A stretch of DNA of 64,000 nucleotides. It comes from Labedella phragmitis. Its GTDB lineage: Bacteria; Actinomycetota; Actinomycetes; Actinomycetales; Microbacteriaceae. A program made the translations under genes and the position numbers. The stretch's first letter is position 1. Each line of letters begins with the position of its first letter. Below are positions 60,593-64,000 of this stretch, piece after piece. A model generated the notes under the pieces. It saw only the letters and a list, made by a program, of their open reading frames with translations, was not told the DNA's origin and searched no databases. Location: contig NZ_RZNB01000001.1 of assembly GCF_004078635.1 (NCBI RefSeq), positions 62,001 to 126,000 on the forward strand. Reading direction: 5' to 3'.

Positions 60593-61231
60593 TCAATCGA
60601 GAGGTCGCGGGTCGTGATCGTGCTCCCGATCCGCCCGGAAGGCGCGCTCGTAGATCTCGTAGACGGCCGCCGCCTTGAGGTCGTTGTATCGACCTCCCTC
60701 CCGAGCGGCCGCGGCCGCGAGCTTCGCGGCGCCGTACCGACGCCGGCCCGTCGCGTCCGATCGCAGGTGTTCGGCGAAGAGGGCATGCCGCCGCGGCTCG
60801 ATCGCTCCGGAATTCCAGACGTGCAGGTTTGTGTTGGGGTCCGGGAAAGTCAGGTGCCGGTGCGGTTCACCGGCCAGCTCGTCGCGGAAGATCAGCCGGA
60901 ACCCCACGCGCTCGAGCACCGGGAGGTAAGCGGGCTCGTCGCCGACGTCGGCGACCGTGAGGTCGATGTCGATGACAGGTTTCGCGACGAGGCCCGGGAC
61001 AGCGGTCGATCCGACGTGCTCGATGCCGAGCGCACGGTCGAGGAGCGCTCCCCTGATGACGGTCTCGACCGTCGCATAGGCGCCGCTCCACGACGGGTCG
61101 TGCTCCTGGAGCGGACCCGGCTCCGTCTGACGATGCGCGACGCGTTGCCCCTGTCGAGCGGCGTTGGCCCCGGCGACGAGCGGGCGCCAGAGCGGATGCG
61201 TCGCCCTGTCCTCCCCGGTCACGAGTCCCAT
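60593..61231 (-). CDS. GrpB/UPF0157 family protein, probable nucleotidyltransferase fold
   Basis: The 212-residue protein has IEHVGSTAVPGLVAKPVIDIDLTV, a nucleotidyltransferase-like core, then the DPNTNLHVW segment of the GrpB family. About 45 N-terminal residues exceed the usual length. GTG at 61222 (VTGEDRATHP) after a CACAAT box is an alternative leaderless start. Confidence 0.83.
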   Translation of the reverse strand: MGLVTGEDRATHPLWRPLVAGANAARQGQRVAHRQTEPGPLQEHDPSWSGAYATVETVIRGALLDRALGIEHVGSTAVPGLVAKPVIDIDLTVADVGDEPAYLPVLERVGFRLIFRDELAGEPHRHLTFPDPNTNLHVWNSGAIEPRRHALFAEHLRSDATGRRRYGAAKLAAAAAREGGRYNDLKAAAVYEIYERAFRADREHDHDPRPLD

Positions 61232-61551
61232 TGTGTCAGCGAGCGCGCGTCGGGTCGTCGCATATCGGCGGCGCATCGGAAGCGGCAGCACCCCGGACAT
61301 GCGACCACCCAGGAGGAGCACTCCACTCGGTTGTCGCATATCCGTGGTGCGTTGCCCGTCGCACCGCCGACCTGCGACCACTCGAGCCGAGCGGGTCGGC
61401 TGTCTGCGCCACAGCCGCAGTGCTACCGTCGACGCAGCAACGGCTCGTTGCGAGAACCGGAGGGAGCAACTGATGACCACGTCTCGCCGTTCCCCTCACC
61501 GTTCTCTCTAGAGGCCGCCCACGAGTGCGGCCATCCCCGAGGAGCCGCACC
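61232..61551. other. Intergenic stretch with short repeats and a micro-ORF
   Basis: GTCGCATATC occurs at about 61256 and 61335. A 12-codon frame (MTTSRRSPHRSL, 61473-61511) follows a good AGGGAG ribosome binding site before the acetyltransferase gene; it may be a leader peptide. No larger gene is evident. Confidence 0.4.
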
Positions 61552-61968
61552 ATGCGCACGACCGATCCCGATTCCCCCCGCTTCGAGTGGCGGGGATCCC
61601 TCACCGATCTCGAACTCAACGCCCTGCACGCCGAGGCGTTCGACCATCCCCTCTCCGACGACGACTGGACGGCGAATCTCGCCCGGCTGAGCCTCGGGTG
61701 GGTCACCGCTCGCGACGACGACGGGCTCGTCGGCTTCGTCAACGTCGTCTGGGACGGCCTGACGCACGCCTTCCTTCTCGACACGATCGTCGCCGCACGT
61801 GCTCGTCGGCGTGGCGTCGGATCGCGTCTCGTCGACATCGCCCGATCCCACGCGACGGAAGCGGGCTGCGACTGGCTGCACGTCGACTTCGAGGAGCACC
61901 TCACGGGCTTCTACGTCGGGGCGTGCGGATTCGGGTCGACGCCCGCCGGTCTCGTGAGACTCCGCTGA
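61552..61968 (+). CDS. GNAT family acetyltransferase
   Basis: The 138-residue GNAT has GWVTARDDDGLVGFVNVVWDG as the central strands, LLDTIVAARARRRGVGSRLV with the acetyl-CoA loop (R/Q-x-x-G-x-G/A), and AGCDWLHVDFEEHLTGFY as the last segment. GAGGAG lies about 9 bases before the ATG. The substrate is unknown. Confidence 0.85.
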   Translation: MRTTDPDSPRFEWRGSLTDLELNALHAEAFDHPLSDDDWTANLARLSLGWVTARDDDGLVGFVNVVWDGLTHAFLLDTIVAARARRRGVGSRLVDIARSHATEAGCDWLHVDFEEHLTGFYVGACGFGSTPAGLVRLR

Positions 61969-61979
61969 CGGGGAAGGGC

Positions 61980-62113
61980 CGCGCGACGCGAGACCATCTC
62001 GCCAGATGACGTCGGACCCGGACGACTCGGTGTAGCCGAGACGGTCATACACGCGCGCCCTCGTCGCTGTCCGGGTTGAGCAACCGACATCTGCGCACCG
62101 CGGTCGAGCGCAT
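61980..62113 (-). pseudogene. Frameshifted C-terminal relic of a GNAT gene
   Basis: On the minus strand one frame reads RRCRLLNPDSDEGA and the adjacent frame continues VYDRLGYTESSGSDVIWRDG. Together this is the usual GNAT C terminus (NP...GA..YDRLGY), broken by a one-base shift near 62052. The upstream and downstream parts are missing. Confidence 0.5.
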
Positions 62114-62196
62114 GGCTCGAGGATTCACGACGACATCGCTCCCGCGATCCCCCGCCGCCGTTCCACTAGGGTCGCCTTGACGACGAAGGAGCGACC

Positions 62197-62616
62197 ATGA
62201 TCGACATCGTGCAGATGCCGCCGCGAATCGTGATCGGGGTGCCGGTGCTCGCGCCCTTCGATCACCTGTCGAGTCTCGTCCCCGAAGCGTGGGCGACGGC
62301 GTTCTCGAGTCTTCCGGACGACGATCGGGACTTCGCGGAGGCGAGCGTCCGGGTCGGTGATCGATATCACGAGGTCGTCGGGATCCTCGCGGACGACGGT
62401 GCCCGGATCGACGGCTTCGTGCACGCGCTGGTCCCGGGAGGCCCCTACGGTCATCTGCGGCACGAGGGGACGCGTGCGGGCATCGCCGCGGCCTTCGGCG
62501 AGATCGAGGCGTGGCTCCGTTCGAGCGGACGGCCGCCCGGCGCCGCGAAACTGGACATCGGGTATCGGCGCGACGGATCCGACACCGTGCACGACCTGTT
62601 CGTCTCGCTCGCCTAG
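62197..62616 (+). CDS. GyrI-like small-molecule-binding protein
   Basis: The 139-residue protein is a stand-alone AraC-effector/GyrI-like domain: IGVPVLAPFDHLSSLVPEAWA, a central GPYGHLRHEGTRAG and AFGEIEAWLRSSGRPPGAAK, then a final sheet. Such proteins bind hydrophobic ligands. GAAGGAG precedes the ATG. Not linked to an obvious regulator here. Confidence 0.65.
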   Translation: MIDIVQMPPRIVIGVPVLAPFDHLSSLVPEAWATAFSSLPDDDRDFAEASVRVGDRYHEVVGILADDGARIDGFVHALVPGGPYGHLRHEGTRAGIAAAFGEIEAWLRSSGRPPGAAKLDIGYRRDGSDTVHDLFVSLA

Positions 62617-62668
62617 TCGGTCGGAAGCACTCGAGGGCTCGGCCGTGCGCTTCGGTATCGTCGTGGGC

Positions 62669-62941
62669 ATGCCCGCCCGTTACCCGACAGCCGTGCTCGC
62701 GATCGTCCGCCGAGGCGAGGTCGCCGACGAGTTGCGGCTCACGATCACCACGAACACCGGACGCGTACTCGACGAGTGGGTCGTCTATTCCCGCGAATTC
62801 GACGCCGCAGCGCGGGCCGACGTCGAACGCCGACTCGACGCGGTGGGGCTCCGCAACGGACGCTTCGAGGGCAGCGCGCAGAGCGGCTGGCGCGCCGTCG
62901 TGCGACCCGTCGACGTGGACCCGGCGGCTGCGACCGACTGA
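62669..62941 (+). CDS. Small hypothetical protein
   Basis: The 90-residue protein has a strand-turn-strand opening (TAVLAIVRRGEVADELRLTI) and a later helix (FDAAARADVERRLDAVGL). No family is recognised. ATG 62669 follows a TATCGT box by 7 bases. Confidence 0.55.
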   Translation: MPARYPTAVLAIVRRGEVADELRLTITTNTGRVLDEWVVYSREFDAAARADVERRLDAVGLRNGRFEGSAQSGWRAVVRPVDVDPAAATD

Positions 62942-62987
62942 CGCGCTCAGTCGATCGCAGCCGCCGCGCCGTAGCCGGCCGACCGCA

Positions 62988-63668
62988 TCAATACGCGATG
63001 AGCCCCTCGCGATCGCTGAACGTTCCGGTGGGGCCATCCGCGGCGACTGTCGCCATCGCGACGACCGCGTCGGTCCCCTCGGTGACGGTCTGGTGGCCGG
63101 AGTTCCCGTTGAGGTCGGTGGCCGTGTAGCCGGGATCGATCGCGTTGACGCGCATCCCGGGCAGGTTCTTCGCGTACTGCACGGTGAGCGCGATGACCGC
63201 CGCCTTCGACGCCACGTACGGGACCGTCATGACGTGCCCCTCGGCACGCGAGGAGTCGAGGAGGAACCGGGGGAAGCCGAGACCGCTCGCGACGTTCACG
63301 ATGACGGGGTGCGCCGACTCGCGGAGCAGCGGGAGGGCGGCTTGCGACACCCGGACGATCCCGGTGACGTTCGTCGCGAAGACCGCGTCGTTCGCCGCGG
63401 GCGTGAGGTCGTCGAGAGTCTGCGCGGAACCTGCGATGCCCGCGTTGTTGATGAGGACGTCGAGTGCGGGGAGTTGAGCGATCGCAGCGGCGACGGAGGC
63501 GTCGTCCGTCACGTCGAGCTGCACGGTGTGTGCGCCGAGTTCGCGAGCGGCATCGCCGGCGGCGAGGTCGCGCATCCCTGCATAGACGGTGTGGCCGGCG
63601 GCGAGGAGTCGGCGGGCGGTTTCGACTCCGAGGCCCTTGTTGGCGCCGGTGACGAGTGTCGTTGTCAT
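62988..63668 (-). CDS. Short-chain dehydrogenase/reductase
   Basis: The 226-residue classical SDR has TGANKGLGVE, VLINNAGIAG, the catalytic Ser in NVASGLG and the YVASK site. It resembles SDRs that act on carbonyls without clear specificity. It is divergent from the third MmyB-type regulator of the window. Confidence 0.88.
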   Translation of the reverse strand: MTTTLVTGANKGLGVETARRLLAAGHTVYAGMRDLAAGDAARELGAHTVQLDVTDDASVAAAIAQLPALDVLINNAGIAGSAQTLDDLTPAANDAVFATNVTGIVRVSQAALPLLRESAHPVIVNVASGLGFPRFLLDSSRAEGHVMTVPYVASKAAVIALTVQYAKNLPGMRVNAIDPGYTATDLNGNSGHQTVTEGTDAVVAMATVAADGPTGTFSDREGLIAY

Positions 63669-63769
63669 GACTCGACTCTGCGACCGATGCGGCGAGCGCC
63701 ACAGGTACCGCTCGACGGTGGGACCGGCGATACCACCCGGCGACGCCGGTCACCGCGCATACTGGCTCC

Positions 63770-64000
63770 ATGAGTGAGTTCGCGACCGTCCTGCGTGCTT
63801 GGCGCGACCGCGTCACGCCCCAGCAGGTGGGCATGCCGGCGGGGGCCGGTCGACGCACGAGCGGACTCCGGCGCGAGGAGCTCGCGGCCCTCGCCGGAGT
63901 GAGCGTCGACTACATCGTGCGGCTCGAGCAGGGTCGCGCGACGAACCCGTCGGCGCAGACCCTCACGGCGCTCGCCCGCGCCCTCCGGCTCGACCGAGAG
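63770..64000 (+). CDS. XRE-family regulator with MmyB-like domain, 3' end beyond window edge
   Basis: The first 77 residues are visible: an Xre HTH with GLRREELAALAGVSVDYIVRL. The rest is cut. By comparison with the two relatives at 2336 and 15185 it should continue into an MmyB-type domain. The ATG follows a CATACT box by 6 bases. Confidence 0.85.
   Translation, partial: MSEFATVLRAWRDRVTPQQVGMPAGAGRRTSGLRREELAALAGVSVDYIVRLEQGRATNPSAQTLTALARALRLDRE

Overview
The window comes from a high-GC actinobacterium, most likely of the family Microbacteriaceae. This rests on strong G/C bias with G/C-ending codons, many GTG starts and a few TTG starts. At least a dozen genes also start 6 to 9 bases after a TAnnnT box with no ribosome binding site (leaderless promoters). 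Other pointers are a GAF-ANTAR protein, several MmyB-type regulators, a single-cysteine arsenate reductase of the type that uses mycothiol in related genera, and DUF6157- and DUF6766-like proteins. Genes are tightly packed on both strands. I see no rRNA, tRNA, CRISPR array, prophage or complete insertion sequence.

Layout. 1-5.8 kb: aldo/keto reductase (cut by the window edge), ABC-F ATPase, an MmyB-type regulator divergent from a short-chain dehydrogenase (SDR), an epimerase and a GAF-ANTAR regulator. 5.9-11.0 kb: an arsenic island with a CoA-disulfide-reductase-like flavoprotein, an AqpS-like aquaglyceroporin, an ArsR-ArsC fusion, a free ArsC, an ArsO-like flavoprotein and a second ArsR. There is no ArsB or Acr3 pump, so arsenite probably leaves through the channel. 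11.1-14.1 kb: a kynureninase missing an internal segment, then a KtrB/KtrA-type potassium uptake pair. 14.2-19.1 kb: a second SDR/MmyB pair with an epoxide-hydrolase-like gene, an NTF2-like protein, MerR and HAD genes. 19.3-28.2 kb: a GntR-linked catabolic island (transporter, metallo-lactonase, SDR, two beta-hydroxyacid dehydrogenases, cupin, two carboxymuconolactone-decarboxylase-like proteins, divergent Ldh-type dehydrogenase). Its genes mostly overlap by 4 bases, and two copies of ATTGTCCGACAAT or its complement lie in the divergent promoter region.

28.3-39.7 kb: LLM flavoprotein, YefM-YoeB toxin-antitoxin, AraC regulator, diacylglycerol-kinase-like enzyme, an A/T-richer insert with an AAA ATPase behind a palindromic promoter, argG, an RibD-like reductase with a 5'-truncated SRPBCC gene, a P-loop kinase and YchJ. 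39.7-45.5 kb: back-to-back leaderless promoters, two MFS exporters, DUF6766 protein and an aldo/keto reductase. 45.6-51.4 kb: two large convergent nuclease-helicases overlapping at their 3' ends. 51.5-54.9 kb: a MarR-controlled flavoprotein/LLM/F420-reductase-like group with two palindromic operators. 55-58.6 kb: a TPR-AAA ATPase followed by a TPR-membrane protein, the best candidate for an undescribed module. 58.6-64 kb: a MarR gene fused by deletion to an oxidoreductase remnant, a PRISE-like reductase with ArsR-type regulator, GrpB, acetyltransferases (one a relic) and a third SDR/MmyB pair cut by the right edge.

Two features run across the window. A short dispersed repeat with core CCCTGAGCCTGTCGAAGGG lies between genes, supplies a stop codon, and adds a Pro-Glu-Pro-Val-Glu-Gly stretch to one enzyme. 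Several loci show in-frame deletions or frameshifts (kynureninase, SRPBCC, MarR/MDR junction, GNAT relic), so accessory genes are being lost here.
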